A DNA stretch of 64,000 nucleotides from Strigops habroptila (taxonomy: Eukaryota; Chordata; Aves; Psittaciformes; Psittacidae), in assembly GCF_004027225.2 (NCBI RefSeq), contig NC_044278.2, positions 102,292,743 through 102,356,742 of the forward strand. Direction: 5' to 3'. Within the stretch, counting starts at the first letter, position 1, and each line of letters opens with the position of its first letter. The position numbers and the translations under genes are program-made. Below the pieces are notes generated by a model. That model searched no databases, had not been told where the DNA came from, and worked only from the letters and a program-made list of their open reading frames with translations. Positions 25,495-38,020 of the stretch are shown here, in pieces.

Positions 25495-28400
25495 GCAGCC
25501 GTCCTGGCCGGGTTCGAGCGGCCGGGCGTTACCCGTCCCGCGCAGCGCCGGCCAGCCCGCCGGTAAGGCCCGTGCCGAAAGGGCAAACGGCCGGAGCGCC
25601 GGACCACCGGCCCCTGCTCGAGCCCGGGGCTGCGGCCGCTCGGCTCCCGTGCGGGCTGCCGCGCTGGTTCTGCCGCTCCCCTGGCGGGCGGAGGGCAGCG
25701 TACCGGCGGTGCGGCAGGATCCCGACCCATGTCCCCATCAAAAGCCATGTACCCCTTCCCCGCTGCAGACATCCGGCAGCCCGCTTGCTTTTCCCTGCCG
25801 GCTGGGCTAGCGGGAGGGCAGCCTGAGGGATGCTCTCTCTCCTGGAGGCGAATCGGAGGGCGGGCGGTTTTTAACGGGACGTTTGAAGTGTTTTCCTCTG
25901 AGCGTGGAGGATTTTGTTACGTGAATTTTTAGTGACTCCCTTGCAAAGCTACTCAAGATGTTTCGTTAATTTTTCCTCAGTCGAAGTGTTGGCATAGCTC
26001 GTGCAGCTGAAGTGATGTATATATAGTCAAAAAAGCATCATATGTTAAAGTGCACTTGACATTATTTTGGTAAGAAAAACATTTACTGTGGAATTAAGAT
26101 TACTTTTTTGTCTGTCATAGTCTTCTCTCTTATTAAAAGTGAAAAGAAAATCAGGGCCTGCTTCCAAGATGCTTTGACAGTTTGTACAAAAAGAAATTAA
26201 AAAAAGAGTGAGCTTTTAAATGTCACATTGGAACAAATGGAAGTCTTCCTTCCTCAGAAAAAGTCTTTAAAGACTTCAAGAAGTAAGCGGGCCTTAAGCT
26301 GAAATCTTAAGATTTGCACCATTTTTGCAGTCAGAAGAGTGGCTTCTACAAGCTTAGGAACCAGCTGGGGAGGGGGGAAAAGGTGGTGGTTCTGCAAAAA
26401 AGAGGTTGGACAGAAAACTATTCTGGACAGGACTACAAGAGTCAGAGCTCCAGTTCCAGCCTTGTATCCCAGGAAAACAAGATGTCATCTCTCTGTCATT
26501 CCCCAGCAATCTTTTTCTTCTTTTCACCCGTGTGGCAAAAAATTCACAGCTTCTGTGTTCCTGCAAGTTTAGAAAAGCAGGCAAAAGGGTGGAAAGGCCT
26601 TGTTGGGTTTTCCATTAAAATCTCTGGTTAGGAGCTTAGACAAACCACAGTGGATTCCACAGAGAAGACAGTCCTCATAAACTCTTCAACCATGGGAAAT
26701 ATCCCATCTTGCACCTTCTCAGACAACCAAAATCGGTTTGCATCAGCATATGGATCAGAGGCAGTCCCAGCTGCTTTAGCAGAGGTACCCACTGAGTTAC
26801 TTGGTTGTGTATTGCTCAAGCCCCTGGCATCAGCATTGTGCCTCTGAAGAGCAAAACCAAGGGCTCCCTTGCTCTGTGCACAGCTGCACACCGATGACCA
26901 CCGGTGGCACTTACCTCAGTTACTGCGGTTGAGAAAGGGAGAGCCTGGGATTGCATTGTTTTCTCTTCCTTCATCCTGCTTATCCATGCCCTGCGAAGAT
27001 GCCAGCACAGGGCAGCTGGAGCCTTTAGGGTACATGGGTACATATAGGCGAATGGGAGGTAGAAGATGTGTTGAGGTAATGCCAGGTGTGAAGGAAGAAA
27101 AGAACCCCATATCACCTTCTGCTGAAGTCCAGTAATCAGCAGTCTATCCCCCTTTATTCCATGTAGCATGTCACCTGGAAAAACATCCCTTCCCTCCAGG
27201 AAGGTCAGGCTGTGTGGGCAAGTTATACATGCATGTGAAGAGGTTGGAAGGGGCCACAGAAGGATGTTTGAGAAGAAAAACCTCAGTGTTCACCCAGAGC
27301 TTTCCCAAGCTCTGTGGGTCTTTTTATCCAGAGCTTTAGAACTGTGGATTTGATGGTATCAAGTTATCTTACAAGAGATTTCTTGATACACTTAGGGTAA
27401 TACCTTTTCTGGGTAAACTGGTTGAACATGAAATGAATTCTTCCAAGCAAAGACTTCAGTTGCATAGCCACTCCCATCACTGAAGTGTATTCTAACCTGA
27501 GTTTTCAACCTTGTGAATCTGCTTTTCCCACAGTTCTTTTGCTGATCTATGCATATGTCTAATATTACATATACATGGTGAGGTTAGGAACAAGGACACA
27601 AAAAGGCTTGCATATACAAGACCCACATTTTCTCTGTCTGCATGCTGTAGCTTGGGTCAAAAACATTCCCACTGGATGTGGGAAGAGCTGAGATAGCAGA
27701 CCGGGCAGTAGCATGTGATCCTGCCAGCCAGAGTGCCCAGGTAGCTGTGAGATGTGTGGTACGGTCCTAAGGGTGATTGGGTTTTCGCCCACCAAATCTG
27801 GTGTAAGTGCTCTACCTGGTCCAAGCATCAAACCAGTTTGGAAGCGTTCCTCTTCTTTTCTGTGTTTTCTTGGCCAGCAGAGCAGCACCAATAATGGGAA
27901 GAAGCTCAAGATGGCATAAGCCTCTTTCTGTGCCTCCGGCAAGCTCTCATCTCTCCTGCCTTTTAATTTCCCCTCACTAATTTAAGGACCTGGCCTGAAG
28001 ACTGACCTGCAGCTATTGAGTATCCATACGGGAGCCTGAGACCTTCTCATTAAGCATGTGTTCCCCTCCAGAATTCTATTTTTATTGCCTGTTCCTGCCA
28101 GTCAGCCAGGGTGCTGAGGAGTACTGCCGGCCATTTGCTATCTTCTTGAACTTGCACTGCTGCCTTGTGCAGCGCAAGGAGATTTGCTGGACATTCCTGC
28201 AGAGTAGTGATTGATGATGTTATCTTTTTTCCGCAAAACTAGGTCCCCTGTTAATTGAAGCTGGCACCTATATGGAGAGCTCTACCATTCCTCTCCTGAG
28301 CACATATAGAGATTTACTTTGCATGAGATCCAGAGAGCAGGACAAAGGAGAAACAGATAGATACCTCTGGGTCTTGTCGCACTTTGTAGTTAAGTCATAA

Positions 28401-30371
28401 CTGTGGTGTGCTTTCCAACCGAGAAATAGCAAAGTGACAGAGTTTGTATCAGCTCTGACAGAAAGGCAGAATTAAACATTATGAGATGAAAAATAAGGGG
28501 GAGGTAGAATCCTTGGGAAGGAAATCCCCGCCAAGAGCTCTTTTCTCCAGCCAAATCAGGTCGCAAGTGCCAAATAGCTCTCCCCTAACATTCAAACCAG
28601 TGACGAGAAAGCCATGTCTGCTGTTGAGAGTGACAGTTTCTCTTTGTGTCGACCCAAAATTAACATGTTTAGTAAATCATGTGGAAATAGATCCTGAAGC
28701 GCAGGCTGGCATCAGATAATACAAATGAATAATAAGACTTTTTGAGGGATAGGGTTATTGTAGCTGTGATTTTAATTTTTTTTAAGGCATAGGCAAGACA
28801 AGTTTTGTAGGTAGGAATCTTGTTAAACCAAGTAGTTGAAAAAAGTAATGCCTGAACGCTTTTTTTGAACAGCACCAGTTGGTCTATTAAAAGATACTAT
28901 CTCAACTTACAAAACTGGCCTTGCTTAATATTGTTGAAATGGATCAAAGGAAATGCTTCCAAAAAAAAGTTTTCACATAATCTGGATTTAACCTTTAAAG
29001 TCTATCATTATAGTGTATCATTAAGAAAAAAAAGTTAGCAAGATTTACAAAAATACAAGCATGATCAGAGTCCACAGTAATATTCGACAAGAATTTAGCA
29101 TTTGCTCGTTTATTTTTTTGAAGGAAGAGTAATAAAGTCTGATAGTTCAGGATATATACCAACTGCTGCCTGAAGTCTAAGCAAAATTGCCACTCTGGAG
29201 GAAATGATTCCACAAAATTAAGGGGCTTTTTGATCTTCCTTTGAAATGTTTGAGAATTACTAATATGGCAGCCAAGATATTGGCTTGAATGGACCAACCT
29301 GCTGTGGCAATACATACGGGTCCCTAACTAGGCGGTTGTCTTTACTAACAGTGTCCGGAAAAAGCTATATGTTGCTCCTAACTCAACTCCCATTCACATG
29401 CAAAAGAAATTCGTTCCCACTCAGTGAAGTTTTGAATTCAAATCAAGCAGCAAATCAGGAGTTGACCCTGAACTGCTCCTGCTAACACCTACATTCAAAA
29501 TGTATGCTAACACCTATGTTAATAATGTATAAGGGGGAGCTCTAGCCCTAAGCTAGAGTTCATATTAGTAAAAGCACTAAAATGTAAGTCTAGTTTAACC
29601 ACGCTAGTAATCCAGTCATACATTTTAGCTGGAGAGTTTCTTGCCATGTGGCTACTCCCACTGGAGCTGGCTTTATCTAACCAGTGCAGTGAAGACCAAC
29701 CATGGTGTGACATAACCTGGATAAAATACTTGGTAACAGAAAGCACTCTTTCATGGTGGGAAAAAACCCAACCCAACCTACTCACTTAGAAGAATGCTTT
29801 ACATGTGTATGACACATTTGTTGAACCCCCTCTACCCTCAGTCCAGCATCTTTGGGAATAAGCTTATGTGCCAGATTTTATACATTTATTTTGCCTTCAT
29901 CCAGTAGATATGAACTGTCCTACCTGATAACATCTTTCACAGAAGCTTTTAAGCTGAAAACATGACGTGTACATTAAGACTTCTGATACCAGATCAGCTG
30001 AATCACCAGCAACAGTCTTGTGATTAAGAAAATTAATGTCAGTTTCATCTTGTCTGAAGCACAAAAAGGTAAAATAACTTCAGTGGCATCCCAGCAGCTT
30101 CCAGTGCTGAATGCATGAAGTAGAAAAGAAAACAAATACTTTGCTTACTTGCCAATTTTAAATCAAATAACACTTGTTTAGTATGTATGTAGGTGTTTGG
30201 ACAGGTCATTGCCATGCCACCCAGCTGCCCATGAGCAGTAAGTGGCTGGGGTAGATGTCTAGTAGTTTCAGAACAAAAGCACAACTGTCTACTCCCTGGT
30301 TTCTGAGGGCAAAACGTGTATGTAGGTGTGGTGTTGAAAGGGATACAAGAAAACATGAGAAAAACATGGAC

Positions 30372-30800
30372 TTACTGGAGTGAGTCCAGTGAGGAGCCAT
30401 GAAGATGACAAGGGATTGGGGTATCTGACATATGAGAAGGGGATGAAGGGGCTGCGACTGTTTATGCTGGAGAAGAGAGGCTTGGGGGGATCTTACCAAT
30501 GTGTATAAATACCTATGGGGAACCCAGACTCCTTTCTGTGGTACCCGGTGACAGGACCAGAGGCAATGGGCACAAACTGAGACACAGGACATTCCCTGTG
30601 AATGTCAGGCAACCCATTTTTAATGCGAGGGTGGTTGAGTGCTGAATAATTGCCTGGAGGAGTTGTGGGCTCTCCATCCTTGGAGATATTTAGCACCTCA
30701 CTGAATGTGCTCTGAGGCAACCTGTGCTAGCTGACCATGATTTCAGCATGGGACCGGACTAAGGGATCCCCAGAGGTGTTTTCCAACCTCATCCATGCTG
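30372..30800 (+). mobile_element. CR1 LINE fragment, sense orientation
   Basis: Sense CR1 order: GGAGTGAGTCCAGTGAGGAG, then GCCATGAAGATGA, ATGCTGGAGAAGAGAGGCTT, GTATAAATACCTATGGGGA and, near the end, CATCCTTGGAGATATTTAGC with GAGGTGTTTTCCAACCTCA. Diverged CR1 3'-UTR on the plus strand; the terminal octamer repeat is not preserved. Confidence 0.85.
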
Positions 30801-33098
30801 GCACTGTGTACCAGTGAGGGCTGTGGAAAACAAAAATGCAACCTGCCAGCCAGGAAATATTTTTGCCAGGATGACATTTCCCTGCTTGTAATGATTTCTC
30901 TAAGGCCTGTGGAATCCTATACTTCCTTTCCCAGTTTTTGCATCCTTGCAAATATGTACCTCCCTAGTTTTCATATCATTTCAGCTCCTTCCTTTGCACT
31001 GCATCACATACAAACTTGTCTCCAGCATCAGAGTACAGTGCTATTGCCTCAGTCTTGTAAGGCAGTCTTGTGAAAGAACTTGTCTTTACTAATAGTGCTC
31101 GTCTCAATGCCATTTCCCCCATTGTCTCTGCAAGTACAGATGGGACATTTTCTGTGGCTTCTTTTACCTGTGATATGTCTGTCTAGTTCTAGTCCATCTA
31201 CATTTTTATTTAATCTTCCCTAATGCAAAAGAAGCTATTTACCAGGTATCAGTAAAAAATCAAAATATGTACATATCACCTCTGACAAGTTTCTGAGAAC
31301 ACCTTACTGATGCTGAATTTATTTTTTAGGGATTCTTTTTATCCAGGTTCTGTACAATTGTAGAATGGATGCTTAGTCCCTAGCAAGTAAAACTGTAACT
31401 GATTGAATAATATAATAAAATATACTTTTAGATATAAACTATAACAGCTGAATGAATAACAAAAATCCCCCAGCATATCCCATGGGATCATGGAGTGGAT
31501 ACTCCAGCTTATCGCTTAGAAGTGGATCCGCTTTCTGCCTGGGAGCTGCGACATGGGGCTATGGAAGCTGGGGAGACCCTCATGCCCCTCTGTGGTCTCC
31601 TGTTGTGATACAAACCAGGGGCTTCGCTGGAGTAAGCAACTTCAGCCAGGGCCAGGCTGGTTCTATCTTTTACACACCAGCAACTGGGAGAAAATGTGGA
31701 GACAGATCCTGGGATGCTACACTCTGAGGAAGATGGCAAGTAGGGACAGGCTGAGGGCGGAGGGGCTGTGTTCCTAGAGGCTCACATCTGAGGGTGAGCC
31801 TGGAGGCCTTTATTTTTATCCCCTTGACAAATCACCTGCAAAATGACTTCAGAGCAGCTGTAGTTCAGTATAAACCTCCTGTGGACAGTGCTAGTTCCCT
31901 GTTCCCCTGGTGTAAACACAGCCCCGCACCACAAACCTGCTCCCCATCCGGAGGCTCTTAAAGATGACCGCAACAAGTCCTCTGTCACCAGCAGACCAAG
32001 CACTCACCCAGCACAGGAAACTTCACTTGGCCCGCAATGACAGAAGCGGCAAGGTATTCCCATGGCACCACACAAACTTTGGATTGGGTTTTTAAGCTCT
32101 TTAGCTTGGCAGTGACACTTTCGCTTCCCCTCATCGATAGTCAGATAAATTATGCAGACTGCCAGTGCATGAAAGCAGAAACTATAACTGCTTCAAAAAT
32201 AAGAATTGAGGTGAGACAGCAAAAAGTCAGCTGCACCAAATTTACCCGAGAAAATATGTTTGTGTAGAAGTGTGAGTGAAGGGGTAAAGAATCAGGCAAG
32301 GACTGAGCAGCTGGAGTGGAGGCAGCTGCTTGGCTTGGTGGAGGCATCCTCTGACAGAAGGAAGACGCCCCCCGACCCCCAGAGAGGCCCCTCTTCTCCC
32401 TGTACCACAGTGTTTCCTTCAGGCTGAGGTCTCGGGACCTTGATTTTGAAGAAGTGGTTTCACTGTGGGCAGTGACGTGCACCCTTAAGGCAACCACCTG
32501 CACGGCTCGGTTTCACTCGCCAGGGCTGGGGGACTGCAGGGCATCACCAGCCATGGCAGCAGGCTGGCCCTGCGGCCACCCAGATGGAAGCCTGTTTCAG
32601 CTAGCAGGTACAGTCTCCTCATGCTGCTCCTTGGACCCTTTCCTCTCCATTTCCCAGTCTCTCACTGCATCACTTCACATCTTTCCTTTCTTTCTCTTCT
32701 GACTTCTTTATCCACTGATTTTCTCTTGCATCTTTTCTTTTCTGGCTCACCTTTCTTCTCTCTTCTGGACATGCTCTTCTCCCTCCTGTGACCCTAGTCT
32801 GTCCCAGCCCAGCCTGACTTTTGCTCTCTCTACATCTGACACATTTCATGCTCAAGGCATAAAGTATTTAAGAAATTTTCTGTTTTCTTCTTCCTGATGT
32901 AAATGTGTTCCTGGTGGTAATGCTAGCTTGACCTGATCACATTAAGTAATACATCTGCAATCTCCCAGGTAAATAATCTGCGAATCAGATACCTTGGTAG
33001 GGTGGAGTATAATGATGCATCTGTATCTTACCAGGTTTTGTTGTTGTTGTTCAATGACCTAAATAGGAGAAGGCATGAAATTAATATCTGAAAGTGCT

Positions 33099-33117
33099 TT
33101 TTTTTTTTTTTTTTTTT
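33099..33117 (+). repeat. Poly-T run
   Basis: A run of 19 or more T in intergenic DNA, possibly the reverse of an old poly(A) tail, but no retrocopy was recognised to its left. Confidence 0.85.
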
Positions 33118-36100
33118 GTTAGAGGGAAGAGTTTTGGATTTTAAAGCTTGATTTCTGCCACCAAAAATCCTCCCAACATTTAGCTGCTAAGAGAAAAGGA
33201 AACAGCATTTGCTTCCATCTCAAATGCCTGAAACTATTCTTTTCTAACTCTAAAATAAATGTCTTGCTCCTATCAAACATGATCTTGCTGATTCAAAATC
33301 CAAGACCGAAAAAAAAGAGAGTGGTTTATTTTCCTGATTGATGCAGTTCTGATGCATGCCTGGGAAAGTTATTTAACAACCTGCGGTCCATTTTCAGCTC
33401 TATATACAAGGATAATAATACTTACTTCAAAGAGCAGTTGTTAGATATTATTCATTCATGGTTGAAAGTCTATGTTGAGCTATTTGAAATGAAGGTGGAG
33501 TAAAAATGAAAATGAGTATTCTATGACCTCATGCTTTGCATGACTGATGATGCTACTACTAAGCAAACCCTGTCAAAAAGGGGTTTCTGTGTTTTCTTCT
33601 TGACTGAGCTTTGCTAGTCTTGCAGGCTGCATAACAAAGTAAATAAAAATGATTAGCATCTGGGATGTGATGATGCCCAAAGGCCCCTGCAAGGGATAGA
33701 CTTCAGCACGGCTAAGAGACATTTCTGCAGAGACAGCAAAAGGTGTGAGAGCCCCAGGGTGTGATTATCCTCCAGGAACTCCGGTGTTCTTTCTGTCGAG
33801 GTATCATTTAGTCAGGGCAAAGTATATAGGGAGGTGGTGTTACTTCCTGTAAGGCTAACTGTTACAGGGAAAAACAGCACATCTTTTGGACATACAAACC
33901 AGCTGGATTTGAAGGATCAGATGCGCAGCAGACAGCAGAAAGCCTGAGAACTGCTAGCTCCGTACATCTCTTTATAGCAGATCACTCTTTACAAGCAATT
34001 TTGATGTAAATATGTTAAGAATTCAATTAATTATATGTAATTTCTAAAAAATGCATGTGTTTCCTTTAAGAATCTATATGTTGTCTAGAGATAAGACCTA
34101 GTATTTGTGTACTCAACAGAAAGTATCCATATGCTGAACCAGAATCATCAGAAACTGCAACACTTAACCAGCAAAGAAAAGCTAAGCTGTATAACACCTC
34201 GAGGAAAATCTCCACAATATCTGTAGACTTAAGGCACCACATCTGTCTTTAAATTATAGTCTCAGAACTGCAAAAGTTGCAGGAAAGAAAAAGCATCTTG
34301 CCTGTGTTATTTTCTGGAAATAAATGCTCCCCAGCAGCAAGGAATATAATCCCATTTACTGTAGAAAATAATATATACAATACAATATATATGTAAATAC
34401 AGCTATATACATTAAAAGCACTATTCCAGTTCCTCATGTTCTTAACTTTTTCTGGTCATCCCAAGCAATAGCTTGTGTTTAAAGATAATATTACCTAGCA
34501 TACAATTAGGCTGGCATTAGTGGATGAGGTGGGAGGGTGGATGGGGCCTGGGAAGTGAGGCAGTAGTAGTTTCGTGTTTTACAAATTAGAGAATTTAGTG
34601 ATGAACAGAGACTTTCGGTGACCTTTCTTGTCAGGGAAATTTTCCATTAGCAGCTGCTTTTGCTCCCTTTTTTTTAGTTGCACATGCTCTTACTGAGAGC
34701 TGTTCATGAAACCCACAACTTCAGGGGATAGAGAAATGAATCTGTGAGATGCTGACTGAGATCTCCCTGTGGCTGGCAAATAAGAGGAAATTTTATATGC
34801 GCAAGAACTGCAGGCTCAGGCCCTAACAAGCTCTGGATTAGACGGTGGTGTGTCTGATTGCACAAAAAATATAGGACAATTCTGTTGAACACCCCTCCAC
34901 AGAACGTACAAGTGTCCATTACATTCCTATGGCAGATACCCAGGAAAAGATGGGCCAGCACACTTCTGCTTTCTAAGGAGAACCCCAGAAATGCTTGGGA
35001 CTCAGCCGTCTGCAGGATTTGTCCATTTCCCAGCAATACACTGATTTCTCTCCAAAGAAACAGCTGACAAACATTCCAGAGCAAGTTCAGGCGCCAAGCC
35101 CTGCCACTGGCAGGAAGGTGATATCAATGAGCACCCCAGGGCGAATCAAGTTTGATCCTGTCTCTTACCCAAAACATGCAAAAACCTGGGTGCAAGCTAG
35201 CTGTGAATGTTGGATAAGGCCAGTACATGGTCTGCTTACTCAAGGAAACAGTCGTGCGTAGCAGAACATGCTTTCACAGTTATCTATCACCAAGTACTTC
35301 ATGGACCGGAAGATAAGGTATCACTTCTGAAGATTCCTGAAGCAAAGGGTTGTGTAGGAAAAGGGTTGTTTTCCAGTGGAAGTAAAAGCAAGTTAAAACT
35401 ATGTGTGGTTTATTTCCATGAGATTTGACCCCATTTGTTTCATTCCCCCAGCTCCCCTTTTCTCCAGAAAATTCCACAGGTTACCCATATTTCAAGCTAC
35501 TGAGAAGCTGGAAGATGCCCAGAGCACAATCCGAGTCCCAGGGCCACCTCCATGTCTCTGCCTAGTGATGAGTGTGTGTGTGTTGCTGTGGCTGCTCAGC
35601 AGAGGCAGGTTAGTCAGTGGAGCAGAGCTGGGGGCATCCTGCCCTTCTGCAGCACCCCCTTAGAGACCCCTTCCTATAATGACCCCAAAATAATATAGCA
35701 CAGAGCACCTCTCGTTCACAGGTTTCTGAAAACGTAGCTTTCAAATGACTTGAAATATCATGGCATAAACTCACCCACTTTTCAGGTTCTTCTCCGTTAG
35801 CTGAGAAGCTGATTTGGGTTATTGGGTTGAGCTTTCTCTACGAGGTTTTCTGAAGAATGTCATAGAGACGTTTGCTGTGAAAGGCAGGGATGAACAGGTC
35901 CAGCAAACAGCAGTGGAAATTAAAATGGGAAGTAAAATATTTATGGAGCAAAAATGTGGAAGAACAGAAGTGGATGACCAACAAAAGCAGAAAGCAATTT
36001 CAGTTTTTTATAGTAATACTAGAAAAGGACAAGGACTGTTTAATTCCAGTGATTATACACTTCTAAAAGGAAATTAGGGACCAAAAAATTAGTCCAGAGC

Positions 36101-37103
36101 CAACAAACAGCATCATTTCTCAAACAGGTAGGAAGGCCTTATTTCCCATATGGCTTAACCCTGGTGCTCTTAATAGAAATACATTTAAGAAGATGCTCTA
36201 GGACTCTAAATTGAAACATGATGCAAAATGCTTCCTTAAGGAATCTGTAACCTTCAAACACAGATAACGCCCTAAAAATTGCTGGTATGTTTGAAGGATA
36301 GACTCTTCTTTTCTCTTCTATATTTCATGAGAAATAAGATGATAAGAAAGCTAGACAGATAACTGGGTAAACATTGTGTGCCTATGTCCCATCCAAAGGA
36401 AGGAACGGCTCCTTATATTTTCTAAGATGTTTCCTTGAAAACTGCTGAAAAAACTGAACAGGGTACACAAGCAGAAAAGCTACCTTGTTGCCTGGATAGT
36501 TAGCTCTGCAAATGTTGTAAAAGTAAGACATTATTTACTCCTTTCTTTGTAGTCTAGGCTTAATGGTGTAGATAAGATTTCTAATGGGTGAGATACAAGA
36601 CCTGGTTTGAAAAGTGTTTTATTGTTACAGCATGCTCTTTAAGGAATATGTTGGATTTTACATTTGTACAGCTGCTTGGGAATCGCAATCCTTTTTTAAC
36701 ATTAACCTCATAATTATGCAAGTAAGAACAACTGGTTAGGGTTTTTTGTTCATTTTTACCAAATTTGGTACCAAATACCAAATACCATTTTTATCAAATA
36801 CCTTGGATTCATTTTCATCTTTTCATATTTTGTAGCAAAACAATTCTCTCCCACTCTCCTTTCTGTCCATCCTTTCACCTTGCACAATTAAGGCCTTTAG
36901 TGTTCCCTCCTCACCCCCTTTTCCAGGAAAGGATGGACATTATACTACAGTCAGTCATGGAAACTGTTGTTTTCATTTAAAAGAGAAGTTTTACAATACT
37001 AGGATGACTGCTAGTATCATTTCATTATCTGCCATCTTCTGTTTTCATTTCTCTTGAGGCAGAACTTTTTCTCCTTGTTAATAAGATGCCAGGAATCTCA
37101 TTA

Positions 37104-37135
37104 TTTATTTAAACACCTATAGGTGTTTAAATAAA
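37104..37135. repeat. Perfect 32-bp palindrome
   Basis: Two 16-bp arms meet with no spacer at 37,119/37,120 (core ACACCTATAGGTGT); every base pairs. It lies in ordinary AT-rich intergenic DNA about 370 bp before a CR1. Confidence 0.95.
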
Positions 37136-37479
37136 GTGGCCCTTGCTTGCAAGAAGTTAGTAATTTCACTAATGTCAATAGAAGTGTTAGAGTGTGCCAG
37201 GTAATGAGACTGGAGTACTTAAACATGGAGTAGTTTGTTGGGCTTTTTAAAGGAGTTAAAGCAAACTTACTTATGTCATTAGATGAGATGTATCTGTTTA
37301 CTTTGCTTCAGGGTTGTCTATCCAGCTTTTTAATGGCTCAAATGTGTTATTTCCATGAGCATACATCCTCTAGAGAACAGTCAAGAAAAAGGACAGCCCA
37401 ATACCACTTTCTGATTCCTGGGGGACCTCTGTGGTGGCTCCACACCAGCAAAACTTTGCCCTCACAACTGTCCCTTTGT

Positions 37480-38020
37480 TCACAGAATCACAGAAATGTT
37501 GAAGTGGGAAGGGACCTCTATAGGTCATCTGGTCCAACCTCCCTGTTCAGTGAGGGCCACCAAGAGCCAGCTGTCCAGGACCTTATACAGGTAGCTTTTG
37601 AATATCTGAGGGTGGAATTCATCACCTCTCTGGGCAACCTCTGCGAGTGCTTGGGCACCCACATGGTGAAAAATTTTGTGTCATTGCCTCTGGTCCTGTC
37701 ACTGGGCACCACTGACAAAAGCCTGGCTCTGTCCAGGTATTTATATACATTGATAATCAATGTATATAATCTTATCAATGTATATAAATACCCTTCAGGT
37801 ATTTATATACATTGATAAGATCTCTGTGAGCCTTCTCTTCTCCAGGCTGAACAGTCCCTGCTCTCTCAGCCTTTCCTCACAGGAGAGATGCTCCGGTCCC
37901 TTAACAATCTTTGTGGCACTTTGCTGGACTTTCTTCAGTGTGTCCGTGCTGAGGAGCTCACAGATGTGCCCTCTCCAGTGCTGAGTAGAGGGGAAGGACC
38001 TCTACCTGCTGGCAAAACCC
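37480..38020 (-). mobile_element. CR1 LINE 3' region with internal rearrangement
   Basis: Opens with ACAGAATCACAGAAATGTTG and GGGAAGGGACCTCTATAGGT, then TCTGGTCCAACCTCCCTG; later TTCTCTTCTCCAGGCTGAAC and CTCTCAGCCTTTCCTCACAG. Minus-strand CR1. The normally single-copy GGTATTTATA segment is expanded into an inverted and a direct copy at 37,734-37,818. An open frame of 180 codons across it is spurious. Confidence 0.92.
37734..37818. repeat. Hairpin plus direct repeat inside a CR1
   Basis: A 23-nt segment at 37,734-37,756 recurs exactly at 37,796-37,818. Between them 37,772-37,792 is the exact reverse complement of 21 of these bases, and 37,757-37,768 is a shorter inverted piece. Confidence 0.95.

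Larger units (their letters stand above)
24200..25880. promoter_or_regulatory. CpG island over PAN3 promoter and exon 1
   Basis: A dense GC- and CpG-rich block in AT-rich surroundings. It covers the 5' end of PAN3 intron 1, exon 1 and about 800 bp upstream. There is no obvious TATA box, as expected for a housekeeping promoter. GC boxes, a ZNF143/STAF site (25,331-25,348) and a 20-bp tandem duplication lie upstream of the ATG. The island extends far enough on the plus side to support a divergent noncoding transcript (human has PAN3-AS1 here), but no exon of one could be shown. Many long open frames on both strands are products of the base composition. Confidence 0.85.

Noticed and set aside
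25281..25826. Several 120-163 codon open frames on both strands upstream of PAN3
   Set aside because: GC-driven open frames with no splice signals or recognisable motifs.
33770..34100. PU.1-like ACTTCCTGT and GATA-like AGATAAG words between PAN3 and FLT3
   Set aside because: Attractive for a blood gene, but such short motifs are frequent by chance; no cluster that stands out.
35814..36077. 87-codon frame with protein-like composition
   Set aside because: Begins at TTG, not ATG, has no clear splice borders and no recognised relative. Possibly part of a noncoding transcript, but unsupported.
37273..37815. 180-codon open frame
   Set aside because: Lies mostly in an antisense CR1 fragment.
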